Source: an uncultured Niabella sp.
GTDB lineage: Bacteria; Bacteroidota; Bacteroidia; Chitinophagales; Chitinophagaceae
DNA: 64,000 bases
Direction: 5' to 3'
Assembly: GCA_934486785.1 (NCBI GenBank)
Contig: CAKSQK010000004.1
Location: 62,001 to 126,000, forward strand
This document shows, in pieces, positions 18,016 to 27,259 of the stretch. Numbering within the stretch: position 1 is the first letter of the stretch; every line of letters starts with the position of its first letter. The notes below the pieces were generated by a model, which saw nothing but the letters and a program-made list of their open reading frames with translations, was not told where the DNA came from and did not search any database. The translations under genes were made by a program, and so were the position numbers.

Positions 18016-18035
18016 GGTTTTGTATTAAAGTTTCA

Positions 18036-18073
18036 CAAAAATAAAAAAGGCTTCATGAAAAACGAAGCCTTTT
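18036..18073 (-). terminator. rho-independent terminator after SusD1
   Basis: Ten-base perfect arms (18045-18054 and 18064-18073, AAAAGGCTTC / GAAGCCTTTT) with a nine-base loop, and a minus-strand T-rich tail down to about 18036. It ends the SusC1-SusD1 transcript before the SGNH hydrolase gene. Confidence 0.85.
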
Positions 18074-18089
18074 AAAAATATTGAAAAAT

Positions 18090-19748
18090 TTAGTTCCATC
18101 CGGGATTTTGATTTTGCAAACTTGGATTTGCCTGCATTTCCCTTAAAGGTATAGGCCATAGCAAAGCATGTTCAGGAATGGCTCCCACTCTTGTAGCCCC
18201 TTCAGGCTTGTTTTGTATCTGGGCATTTGCAAGAGGCACCCATCTTAACCTGCCTGATTGCACACCATCTGCCTCCGGGTACAGCCTTGTTCTGCGAATA
18301 TCATCCCAAATTTTAAACTCCAGGGCAAACTCATGCAAACGCTCTGTTAAGATAGCATTTATCAATTCAGTGCCCCCGGCAGTTTCATCAGCCAACCCTG
18401 CACGCCTGCGCACCTGGTTCAAGTAAGTCCTGGCTTCTGCTTCCTGCCCTGTTCTTGCCAGCCCTTCTGCGGCAATCAGCAGTATTTCCGCATAGCGTAT
18501 CATAGGCATGTTATAATCGCCGTCACGGCCATTTCTCAACCCTGTTTCATCAAACCAGGCCCAGTTCCCAATATTATTTAATGTATGCGTTACGCCGGTA
18601 GCATCTGTATACGTACGAAAAAAGAATTGTTTTTCCATGCCACGGATATCATTTGCCGCATAGCTGTTAATAATTAAATTTGATGGCAGATAAGCATTGT
18701 AAAGCACATCTCCACCCGGGCGAAACACGTTATTATTATTGGCATCTTTCCATTGAAACGCATCTGTACCAATTGACCGCACCGCATAAGAGTTACCAAC
18801 GTTAAAACTTGTCATGTTATACTCTTTTGCATAAATGATCTCGTTTGAGCTTTTAGTGGTTTTGATCACATTAAAGGCTGAGTTGAGGCCAGTAGATGTT
18901 CCTGCAGGATCAATGAGAGCGTGTTTGCCACCTGTAATCACATTCTTAGCCATGTTTGCAGCTTTTGTGTAGTATTCGTTACCGCCATTTACAGGAGCGC
19001 CGGCCCATTGCAGGTATACCTGTGCCAATAGTGATTGCGCCATGGGCTTTGTAACATAATTGCTGTTATTATAAAATGCCCTGTCAGGTAATGCCGTTCC
19101 ACCGGTAATGTCCAGCAAATCCTGCTCAATAAATTTATAAACTTCTGCAGCAGGTGTGCGTTCTTTAAAAATACCTTCGGTTGAAGTATATGCTTCAGAG
19201 ATCAGCGGCACATCACCAAAATCTTTTACCAAGGAAAAATAAGCCAGGGCCCGGAAAAACTTGCCCTGGGCTACATAGTTATTAATGGTAGCCTCATCCA
19301 AAACACTGGCCATAGCAGGAATATTGGAGATTACAAAATTGGCCCTTGAAATGCCGATGTAATATTCACTCCATAATTTTTGCGCGGCTGAGTTAAAAGA
19401 TTCAATATTAAAATTGCTGGTTTCCGAAGCGTTTGTGAAGGCACGGTCTTTTCTTTTATCCACAAAAAGCCCTGACATAATACCTCCCCACATTGTGGCT
19501 TTTGGCGTCCATCCACCATCCACATCTATATTGTGGAGATAAGGAACTCCGCCAAAGTACAACCCGTTTACCGCAGATTGAGCGTCTGCAGGGGTTTTCC
19601 AAAACAAACCAGATACTTTTGTATCAAGCGGTTCTTCTTCCAAAAATTTACTGCAGGAAAAAAATAACATGGAGCATATTCCTGCGCAAAAAACAATTGC
19701 CGGATATTTTATATTGATTTTCATAATACTGTTTTTAATTGTTTTCAT
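18090..19748 (-). CDS. SusD/RagB-family glycan-binding lipoprotein 1
   Basis: 552 residues. Lipoprotein signal ends FFSCSKFLEEEP; the acidic residues right after the Cys fit the surface lipoprotein export signal of Bacteroidota. The all-helical TPR scaffold of SusD is seen in the N-terminal part, and the C-terminal family signature RYAEILLIAAEGLARTG and EFALEFKIWDDIRR are clear. It forms the lid of the SusC1 transporter. The start codon overlaps the SusC1 stop codon (TAATG), so the pair is translationally coupled. Confidence 0.96.
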   Translation of the reverse strand: MKTIKNSIMKINIKYPAIVFCAGICSMLFFSCSKFLEEEPLDTKVSGLFWKTPADAQSAVNGLYFGGVPYLHNIDVDGGWTPKATMWGGIMSGLFVDKRKDRAFTNASETSNFNIESFNSAAQKLWSEYYIGISRANFVISNIPAMASVLDEATINNYVAQGKFFRALAYFSLVKDFGDVPLISEAYTSTEGIFKERTPAAEVYKFIEQDLLDITGGTALPDRAFYNNSNYVTKPMAQSLLAQVYLQWAGAPVNGGNEYYTKAANMAKNVITGGKHALIDPAGTSTGLNSAFNVIKTTKSSNEIIYAKEYNMTSFNVGNSYAVRSIGTDAFQWKDANNNNVFRPGGDVLYNAYLPSNLIINSYAANDIRGMEKQFFFRTYTDATGVTHTLNNIGNWAWFDETGLRNGRDGDYNMPMIRYAEILLIAAEGLARTGQEAEARTYLNQVRRRAGLADETAGGTELINAILTERLHEFALEFKIWDDIRRTRLYPEADGVQSGRLRWVPLANAQIQNKPEGATRVGAIPEHALLWPIPLREMQANPSLQNQNPGWN

Positions 19749-22700
19749 TAAAAGGTGATGTTAGCGCCAATAGTGAAAGTTCTTGCACGGGGATAAGTAA
19801 AGAACTGGCGGTTAGCCCCCCATTTGTTATCTCCCAAACGTGAAGAGTTGTCAGGATCATAGCCCAAATAATCAGATGATGTGATGAGGAAAGCATTATT
19901 CAGGTTGGCATACACACGCAAGCCTGAAAAGCCGCTTTTACCAACTGTGGCGGGGGAGAAAGTATAGCCCAGTTGAAACAGGTTGCCCCTGAGGTAAGAA
20001 CCGTCTGCAATCCAAGTATCATCAGCGTTTGCATTATTTCCCCTGCCAAAATTAGCCAGGCGCACTGCCTGTGCCGTACCTGTTGGGTTCAGCGTGGGGT
20101 GCCATGCATCTGTATACAACCTGTCAATACCGCTTGTAAGAAACCTTGCTTCTGTAGAGTGGAAAAACTCCTGCATTACCTGCACGCCCCAGGTAAACTG
20201 AAGATCGGCAGTAAAATCAAAGTTTTTATAATTCAGCGTATTAATGAAAGAGCCCATCCAGCGTGGCAATCCGTGGCCAAGGATCTGGCGGTCTTTGTAC
20301 GTCACTTTTTCACCAATCGGTGTCGTTGCAGATACATTCATTGTTTCTGTATTCCAATTGGCAAGGTTGCCATCATAAATACCGGCTCTTTTAAAACCAA
20401 AGAAGGTTGCAAGTTCTTCACCTTCCCTAATAAGAATATCATAACCCACAAAACCATCTGTAGTAATTTGCCGCTTGCCTGAAATTGGATCAATTGAAGC
20501 GCCTTCATCCAGCTTTTCAACACGGCTTTTGTTATAGCCCATATTGATGGTGGATGACCATTGGAAATCTCCATTTCTTACGGGATAGGCTGTGAGCATA
20601 ATGTCTACACCACGGTTAGAAACTGAGCCGATGTTATCCATAACTGATGAAAAGCCGGTAGAAAGTGGCAAGGGCCTGCTAAGCAATAAATCTGATGTGT
20701 GCTTATAATAATAAGAAAGTTCAAGATTTAAACGATTCTTTAATAACCCGAGGTCAATGCCTGCATCCCACTGCACTGTTTTCTCCCATTTCAGGTCAGG
20801 ATTTGGCATATTGCTGAGGTATGAAACAACCCGCAACTGATCTCCGATAATTGTGTTGGACTGGCCCACGCGCGATAAAGACGCATAGGTACCTATTTCT
20901 GAGTTACCGGTTACACCTATTGATGAATGCAGCTTTAACCTGCTAATGGCTTCAACATTTTCCATAAAAGGCTCGTTTGATACCAGCCAGCCTAAACCTA
21001 AAGACGGAAAGAAGGCATACTTGTTATTCTGGCCGAACTTGGATGAACCATCGTACCTGCCCGTAACTGTTGCCATATAAGTATTGTCGTAAGAATATGC
21101 CAAACGCAGGAAATAAGAATTCATAGTCCATTTATCATAATCGCTGCCCACTGTTGGGCGGTTTGTGCCTCTTCCTAAATTATAAATATCAAAATAATCA
21201 TCTACATACCTGCTATCAGAAGCTCCAAAGTAGTTGTATGTATTTCCCTGCCATGACATACCAGCCATTGCGTTGACTGAGTGGCCACCAAGAAGTTTCT
21301 TATAAGTAAGGTACGTTTCTTCTTGCCAGTACATGTTGGAGGAATGGGAAGACGACGCAGTACCTTCCGAATTTTGATTGATTAACGGGCGCGGGGTAAA
21401 TGGCGTATAGTTTGCCGTGCGATTATTATGATAATCCACACCCAATTGAGTTTTTAACTCCAAATCCTGGGTAAGATGGAATATAAGCGCCGCATTACCA
21501 AAAACCTGCGTGCGAAACTGCATGGCTTTAATTCTTTCCAGCAATTCTACAGGGTTGCCCACGCCTTCCGGGCTGAAGTTTTGCTTAGCCCCGTTAGGGT
21601 TATTCTGGTCAATAGGTATCGCTGTTGTCCTTACATTATTGGTTTGCGCATATGTGCCATCAGCCATCTTCACAGGCAAAAAAGGCAGTTGCTCAATCAT
21701 TGTACGCAAAGCGCCCTGCCCGTAAGGATTGTCTGAAGTTCGGTTGCCCCACGTGTGGTTCACCAATAAATTAACCGAGCTTGACAACCAGTTGGTGACT
21801 CTTTCATCATAAGCCAGTTTTGCATTCACACGTTTAAAATAAGAATTAAGCAAAACGCCCTGCTGGTCTGTATAGTTTAAAAAAGCTCCAACCGATGACC
21901 CGTCTGAGCCGCGCTGGATATTGAGCTGGTGATTGTGTGAGATAGCTGTGCGGGAAGCTTCCCTTTGCCAGTCGGTATTGTACTTTGGCGTTCCATCCGC
22001 ATTGAATAGCTCGGGGTCAGTAAATAGCTGCGAAAGATCTGTGGTAAAATTAGTTCCCCGCCATGCATTGGAGTTTTCCAGTCCCTGTTTAAAAGCAGCC
22101 ATCCATTGATTAGCATTCAGAACATCCATATACCTGGCCATATTACCTACCGATACTGACCCGTTATAAGAAAGCTGGGCACGTTTACTTCCGCTAAGCC
22201 CTCTTTTGGTGGTTACAAGAATGACGCCATTGGCGCCGCGGGCACCGTAAATTGCAGCGGATGACGCGTCTTTCAAAACCTCAATAGATTCTATATCGTT
22301 GGGATTAAGAAACTGGAAACTGGACATTACCACTCCGTCTACAACGTATAAAGGATTGGCAGAAGCATTGATGGTGGCAAGGCCACGAATAATAACACGC
22401 ATTTCTCCGCCGGGCTGGCCGGTATTGGAAAAAATATTCACACCCGCCGCTTTTCCCTTTAAACCTTCAAGAGCGTTAAATGATTGTGCCCTGATGATGT
22501 CTTCGCCTCTTGCAGTAGAAATAGAACCTGTAAGGTCTGATTTTCGCATTGTACCATAACCAACCACCACCACTTCATCTAAATTGCTGACAGTTGCTGA
22601 TAATACAATGTTACCAACTGTGGCTCTGGAATTAACATTCACTTCTACCGTACCAAACCCTACATAACTCACTTCCAATACCGCATTGCCATTTGAGACA

Positions 22701-22969
22701 TCAATTGAAAAATAACCGTTCGCATCAGATACTACAGAGTTTTGAGTTCCCCTTTCGGTAATGGTAGCACCCGCCACACCTTCACCATTGTCGTTAACTA
22801 CCCGTCCCGTTACAGGAACATCTTTGATAAAATTTGTTGCTGAGGCATGAGCCGTATTGTTGAAAAAAACCGGCAGAATAAAACTGAAACATAAAAGCAG
22901 TACGATTGCAGCCGTACCCGATAGTTTCATGAAGCCTTGTGACTTCAAAACTTTAATTTTTGTTTTCAT
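19748..22969 (-). CDS. SusC/RagA-family TonB-dependent outer membrane transporter 1
   Basis: 1073 residues. Signal peptide, then a carboxypeptidase-like regulatory domain (about 50-130), a plug domain (about 140-245) containing YGARGANGVILVTTKRG, and a 22-strand barrel domain to the C terminus ending in FTIGANITF. No N-terminal STN domain is present, so it is not built for FecR-type anti-sigma signalling. It imports oligosaccharides with SusD1. GH92 lies 199 bp upstream on the same strand, suggesting an alpha-mannan-derived ligand (inference). Confidence 0.97.
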   Translation of the reverse strand: MKTKIKVLKSQGFMKLSGTAAIVLLLCFSFILPVFFNNTAHASATNFIKDVPVTGRVVNDNGEGVAGATITERGTQNSVVSDANGYFSIDVSNGNAVLEVSYVGFGTVEVNVNSRATVGNIVLSATVSNLDEVVVVGYGTMRKSDLTGSISTARGEDIIRAQSFNALEGLKGKAAGVNIFSNTGQPGGEMRVIIRGLATINASANPLYVVDGVVMSSFQFLNPNDIESIEVLKDASSAAIYGARGANGVILVTTKRGLSGSKRAQLSYNGSVSVGNMARYMDVLNANQWMAAFKQGLENSNAWRGTNFTTDLSQLFTDPELFNADGTPKYNTDWQREASRTAISHNHQLNIQRGSDGSSVGAFLNYTDQQGVLLNSYFKRVNAKLAYDERVTNWLSSSVNLLVNHTWGNRTSDNPYGQGALRTMIEQLPFLPVKMADGTYAQTNNVRTTAIPIDQNNPNGAKQNFSPEGVGNPVELLERIKAMQFRTQVFGNAALIFHLTQDLELKTQLGVDYHNNRTANYTPFTPRPLINQNSEGTASSSHSSNMYWQEETYLTYKKLLGGHSVNAMAGMSWQGNTYNYFGASDSRYVDDYFDIYNLGRGTNRPTVGSDYDKWTMNSYFLRLAYSYDNTYMATVTGRYDGSSKFGQNNKYAFFPSLGLGWLVSNEPFMENVEAISRLKLHSSIGVTGNSEIGTYASLSRVGQSNTIIGDQLRVVSYLSNMPNPDLKWEKTVQWDAGIDLGLLKNRLNLELSYYYKHTSDLLLSRPLPLSTGFSSVMDNIGSVSNRGVDIMLTAYPVRNGDFQWSSTINMGYNKSRVEKLDEGASIDPISGKRQITTDGFVGYDILIREGEELATFFGFKRAGIYDGNLANWNTETMNVSATTPIGEKVTYKDRQILGHGLPRWMGSFINTLNYKNFDFTADLQFTWGVQVMQEFFHSTEARFLTSGIDRLYTDAWHPTLNPTGTAQAVRLANFGRGNNANADDTWIADGSYLRGNLFQLGYTFSPATVGKSGFSGLRVYANLNNAFLITSSDYLGYDPDNSSRLGDNKWGANRQFFTYPRARTFTIGANITF

Positions 22970-23168
22970 AAAATGGCATTTTGATTTTTTAATTAGAGAA
23001 TGCTTAGTCTTTGTATCATTATATTACATGCAAGCGGTTTGAGTGCAAGAGAAGTAGTGATCTGTCGGGCTATAACTCACACATGAGAGCTATCTTTTTT
23101 AAAAGTATAGAAAAATCGTTCGCTGTAACAAATAATCGGTCTTTATTTTTTATAAATCACATAATATT

Positions 23169-25445
23169 TTATTTATTGTGCAGGCTCATCGAATAAGGCG
23201 CGGCCGCCATGGTTGTATTCCGGTTTCTGTTAGGGCTTGCGCTCATGCCAAAGTTTAACACGCCGCCTTTGTGCAGTTCAAAATGATCAAGGTAGTTTTT
23301 AGTAATAGCTTTGCCGTTGAGCGTTAAAGAATTTACGTATTTATTGTTTTTACTTGCCTGCGGCGCGTTGATCGTAAGTTTTTTACCATTCTCAAAAGTA
23401 ATTTCTACTTTTTTAAAATAAGGCGTGCCGGTTACATACTGTGTGCTGGCGGGTGTTACCGGGTAAAAGCCCAATGCTGAAAAAACATACCACGCGCTGG
23501 TTTGGCCATTGTCTTCATCTCCGCAATAACCATCGGCCCAGCTATTGTAAAGGCGGTCCATGATCTCACGTACCCAATACTGGGTTTTCCAGGGTTGCGT
23601 GGTATAATTGTATAAATACACCATGTGCTGAATGGGCTGGTTGCCGTGTGCATACTGGCCAAAGTTCATGATCTGCATTTCACGCATTTCATGAATGATG
23701 CCGCCATATTTTGAACCTGTAAAATCCGGCGGCATGATGAACACTGAATCCAGCATTCTTATAAACATTTTGTCTCCGCCCATTAAGTTCTTCAATCCTT
23801 CCACATCCTGAAACACGCTCCATGAGTAGTGCCAGCTATTGCCCTCGGTAAAATCTCCACCCCAGGCATATGGGTTAAAATACGATGCAAACTGCCCGTC
23901 TTTCTGGCGAGGCGCCATTAATAAATGCTTAGGATAAAAAAGCTTTTTGTAATTCATGGCGCGCTCCCTGTAAATATTGATCTCGGAGGCCGGTTTGCCC
24001 AACGCTTTACCTAATGCGTAAATGGCATAATCATCATAAGCATATTCTAACGTGCGGGCTACGTTCTCATTCACGCCCACATCGTTGGGTACATATCCCA
24101 GCTTATTGTAATGTTCTACACCGCGGCGGCCTGTTGCATTTGGGCCTTCGTTGTTAGCGCCGTGAATGAGCGCTTCCCATAATTTATTTATGTCATAACC
24201 GCGCGCGCCTTTTATGTATGCTTCAGATACCACTGATGCCGAGTTGTTACCGATCATAATACCACGATAACCCGGCGAAGACCACTCTGGCAGCCAGCCG
24301 CCATGAATATAATCATTGATCAGGCCTTCCTGCATTTCTTTTGCCACAGACGGGAAAACGAAATTGAGGAAAGGATATAAGGCTCTGAATGTATCCCAAA
24401 AGCCTGTTCCTGCAAACTTTTTACCCTGCTCGGCTTTGCCAGTGTACGGGCTGTAGTGTACCCATTGGCCCAGAGAATTTTTTTCATGCATGGCAAGAGG
24501 GAAAAACACCATGCGGTACAGGCAGGAGTAGAAGGTGCGCATCTGCTCATCTGTACCGCCACTTACTTTGATACGCCCGAGTGTATTGTTCCAAATATCG
24601 CGTCCCTGTTTTTTTACGGTTTCAAAATCTTTATTGCCAATTTCCTGCTTCAAATTCAGTTCTGCCTGGTCAAAACTAATAAAGGAAGTAGCCACCTTTG
24701 CTGTAACCACATCTCCTTTTTTTAAGTTTTTAAATCCAATTATTGCTCCTGCATGTGTGCTTTTCATTTCATCCTCATCACTAAAATGATCATTACTCCA
24801 TGTCTTATCAAAATCAAATTTTTTATCAAACTGGATGACAAAAAAGTTCTTAAAATTTTCAGGTACTGAGCCGCTGTTGCGTGTAGAGTAACCGATAACT
24901 TTATTTTGAGAAGGAATGATCTTTACATAAGAGCCCCTGTCAATGGCATCAATGATGATTGAACCCGTATCAGCAGTTGGAAACGTGAACCTGAAAATGG
25001 CAGCGCGCTCTGTAGGAGTAAATTCAGTTGTTACGTCAGGGTCTGCCAAGTACACTTTATAATAATGTGGCTGCGCTACTTCAGCCTTATGGCTAAACCA
25101 ACTTGCGCGGTCGTCTTCTTTAAATTTAAGGCTGCCTGTAGCAGGCATCATTGCAAAATAGCCGTAATCATTCATCCAGGGCGAGGGCTGATGTGTTTGT
25201 TTAAAGCCGCGAATTTTATCAGCATCATACCGGTACATCCATCCATCGCCCATTTTGCCTGTTTGTGCTGACCATAAGTTCATTCCCCACGGCAGGCCCA
25301 CGGCCGGATACGTGTTACCATTTGAAAGTTCAAATTTAGAAAGGGTTCCCATCAGGGGATTTACATAATCAACAGGCGAAAAATTTTGGGCATAGCCTGC
25401 CGTAAACATTGTTACTGCGGCAAAAAGCAGGGTAACTTTTTTCAT
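23169..25445 (-). CDS. GH92-family alpha-mannosidase
   Basis: 758 residues, standard GH92 length, with a Sec signal peptide ending GYAQ and no lipobox, so likely periplasmic. Signature regions include VNPLMGT near residue 30, GTFRALYP-type WDTFRALYP near 330, RRGVEHYNKLGY near 450, the EGNSWHYSW segment holding the probable catalytic acid near 545, and GDEDNGQTSAWY near 650, which holds the calcium-dependent base aspartates. GH92 enzymes are exo-alpha-mannosidases (mostly alpha-1,2, also 1,3, 1,4, 1,6) with inverting, calcium-dependent catalysis. Linkage preference cannot be read from sequence alone here. Confidence 0.95.
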   Translation of the reverse strand: MKKVTLLFAAVTMFTAGYAQNFSPVDYVNPLMGTLSKFELSNGNTYPAVGLPWGMNLWSAQTGKMGDGWMYRYDADKIRGFKQTHQPSPWMNDYGYFAMMPATGSLKFKEDDRASWFSHKAEVAQPHYYKVYLADPDVTTEFTPTERAAIFRFTFPTADTGSIIIDAIDRGSYVKIIPSQNKVIGYSTRNSGSVPENFKNFFVIQFDKKFDFDKTWSNDHFSDEDEMKSTHAGAIIGFKNLKKGDVVTAKVATSFISFDQAELNLKQEIGNKDFETVKKQGRDIWNNTLGRIKVSGGTDEQMRTFYSCLYRMVFFPLAMHEKNSLGQWVHYSPYTGKAEQGKKFAGTGFWDTFRALYPFLNFVFPSVAKEMQEGLINDYIHGGWLPEWSSPGYRGIMIGNNSASVVSEAYIKGARGYDINKLWEALIHGANNEGPNATGRRGVEHYNKLGYVPNDVGVNENVARTLEYAYDDYAIYALGKALGKPASEINIYRERAMNYKKLFYPKHLLMAPRQKDGQFASYFNPYAWGGDFTEGNSWHYSWSVFQDVEGLKNLMGGDKMFIRMLDSVFIMPPDFTGSKYGGIIHEMREMQIMNFGQYAHGNQPIQHMVYLYNYTTQPWKTQYWVREIMDRLYNSWADGYCGDEDNGQTSAWYVFSALGFYPVTPASTQYVTGTPYFKKVEITFENGKKLTINAPQASKNNKYVNSLTLNGKAITKNYLDHFELHKGGVLNFGMSASPNRNRNTTMAAAPYSMSLHNK

Positions 25446-25488
25446 TGAATATGATTTATATTTTATTAAAAAATAAAAACTTTTTTAT

Positions 25489-26187
25489 TTACCTAATACT
25501 GTTGTTACTCTTATATTCATCCCACAAATCTGATACAGACTTACCAAAAAGAGTAATCCATAAGTGGGTATTATAAGTGGCGGTACGAAGGGCGTAATCA
25601 AAAGCCTTTACGCTGCCCGGCTTTTTATTTTCGCACCAAGCCAAAAAGCGCGCTGTTACACGATAACCATTATCATATTTATGAGATGGGCTGACTGTTG
25701 GCAGGCTCCAGCCGCCTTCTGCATTGGCCACGCCATATTTATAGCGCACATAATCCGCTATTCCTTCTACCAGCCACCAGGGATTGTAGTTAGGATAGCT
25801 TTGCACAATGTGCATCACCTCGTGCGTCACCACATCAATATCTTTGGGCTGCTGATCAAACCAGCGTGGGTTGAAGATGATCGTGGTGCCGCTGGCTGCT
25901 GCTACGCCTTTGTATGCCGTGTCAATACTGAACAAAACGGTTTTGGCGGTATTGGAGTTGTACTCTTTTGCAATTTTAGGATATACGGTAAAGAAGGTTT
26001 CTATTAATTGCTTTTTTAAATTGCTACTGAAATCCGGGGCATTGCTTTTCCAGTTTAACACATAACCGTCTTTTGCAAAAGTATTGGCGTTCCAGTTAAA
26101 AGACTGCGTTGGCACTGTTTTTTTAGAACACGCAGCCAGCATGAACCAACATGCAAAAATTGCTGTAACCGGAAGTATTTTTTTCAC
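25489..26187 (-). CDS. basic secretory protein (BSP) family zincin-like lipoprotein
   Basis: 232 residues with a lipobox ending LAAC at about residue 20. The HEVMHIVQ zinc-binding motif and the downstream WWLVEGIADYVRYKYG match the BSP family (PF04450-type), which has a zincin fold and probable metallopeptidase activity. It sits 43 bp upstream of GH92, so it may free peptides from glycoproteins so that the mannan can be reached (inference). A hairpin separates it from the binding-protein gene upstream. Confidence 0.88.
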   Translation of the reverse strand: MKKILPVTAIFACWFMLAACSKKTVPTQSFNWNANTFAKDGYVLNWKSNAPDFSSNLKKQLIETFFTVYPKIAKEYNSNTAKTVLFSIDTAYKGVAAASGTTIIFNPRWFDQQPKDIDVVTHEVMHIVQSYPNYNPWWLVEGIADYVRYKYGVANAEGGWSLPTVSPSHKYDNGYRVTARFLAWCENKKPGSVKAFDYALRTATYNTHLWITLFGKSVSDLWDEYKSNNSIR

Positions 26188-26212
26188 TTAAGTTATCCTG
26201 CTAAGTTTATTT

Positions 26213-26244
26213 AAAGACCCTCATGAATAGATCCGAGGGTCTTT
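26213..26244 (-). terminator. probable terminator/attenuator between PUL genes
   Basis: Ten-base perfect inverted repeat AAAGACCCTC / GAGGGTCTTT with a 12-base loop, followed on the minus strand by a weak TTTAAATAAA tail. It lies 19 bp after the stop of the F5/8C protein gene. The weak T-run may allow partial read-through into the BSP and GH92 genes. Confidence 0.65.
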
Positions 26245-26262
26245 AAAAATACTTATTTAATG

Positions 26263-27234
26263 CTATTGTTCATAAAACTCTATCACTCTCCATTCTGCCT
26301 GCTGAAACAGTCCGCCGCCATTGTTTGCCGTAATCAATACACGGTAATGCTTATAGGCTGTTTCATTGGGAAATTCATACCGTATTGTCATACCTCTGCC
26401 CGAGAATGACTGGCCGGCTTTTGTATCAAGGGTTGTCCAGTTCGTTCCGTCATCCGAACCCTGCAAACGCCAGTCTTTAGGGTCACGGTCGGGCGCATCA
26501 TTTGCAGAAGTAATGGTATATGCACCGATCACAATAGGATTGGGGAATGTGAGGCTGTACCAAAGACCGCTTGTTATTTTTAGCTGGGCATCAAATAACA
26601 GGAACTTGGATCCGGTATTGTTGTCAACAAGTTTTGTAGAGTTTTCATTGGCATTGCTTGTATTTTCGTGGCTAACAGATAACGTGCCCTGGCTTGTGAC
26701 ATCTCTTTCGGGGCGAACAATGTTTTCAATTCTGAACCATGCGGTACGCAGGGCTGAATCTACTTTCATATCTGCCGCTGAAACCAGCGTTATAGGGAAC
26801 ATGTATTTTTTGGTTACATCCAGCTCTTTACTGTTGATGCTAATGGAAAGTGGTTCAGACGTGGTTTTTCCAGCCTTAATCACAGAGCTGAAACCGGTAA
26901 TGGTGTAGCTGCCCTGTGGCAGCGGAATGTAATCTGTACCGTTTTGCTGATTATAAGTAGCGATCCAGTCTTCCTTGTAAGCAAACTCCACAGGAATATC
27001 TTTTGGAGATTCGCCCATTGCTTTTCCGTATGAAGCGCCAAAACCTAACTTCCATGGCCTGCTTGACATGGGCACTGAAAAAGAATTTCTTCCCTCTGCA
27101 GCCTGTGCCATAAGTACTTCTCCGTCAAAGCCGGGATATTCCTGATTGAAAATATCCTTGGCGCACGAAGATATTAATATCACAAGTGACGCTAAAAATG
27201 TAAGATTAATGAATTTCAGTTTATATGTTCTCAT
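26263..27234 (-). CDS. DUF1735 + F5/8 type C surface glycan-binding lipoprotein
   Basis: 323 residues. Lipoprotein signal with lipobox ISSC (about residue 24). Residues about 35-170 look like the DUF1735 (BT_3987-like) beta-sandwich, and about 175-323 like an F5/8 type C discoidin domain (ending KHYRVLITANNGGGLFQQAEWRVIEFYE). The gene follows SusD2 by 25 bp, the usual place for a surface glycan-binding protein that holds substrate near the SusC/D complex. Ligand unknown; context suggests alpha-mannan. Confidence 0.85.
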   Translation of the reverse strand: MRTYKLKFINLTFLASLVILISSCAKDIFNQEYPGFDGEVLMAQAAEGRNSFSVPMSSRPWKLGFGASYGKAMGESPKDIPVEFAYKEDWIATYNQQNGTDYIPLPQGSYTITGFSSVIKAGKTTSEPLSISINSKELDVTKKYMFPITLVSAADMKVDSALRTAWFRIENIVRPERDVTSQGTLSVSHENTSNANENSTKLVDNNTGSKFLLFDAQLKITSGLWYSLTFPNPIVIGAYTITSANDAPDRDPKDWRLQGSDDGTNWTTLDTKAGQSFSGRGMTIRYEFPNETAYKHYRVLITANNGGGLFQQAEWRVIEFYEQ

Positions 27235-27259
27235 TTCTTATAAAATTAAATGATTAATA

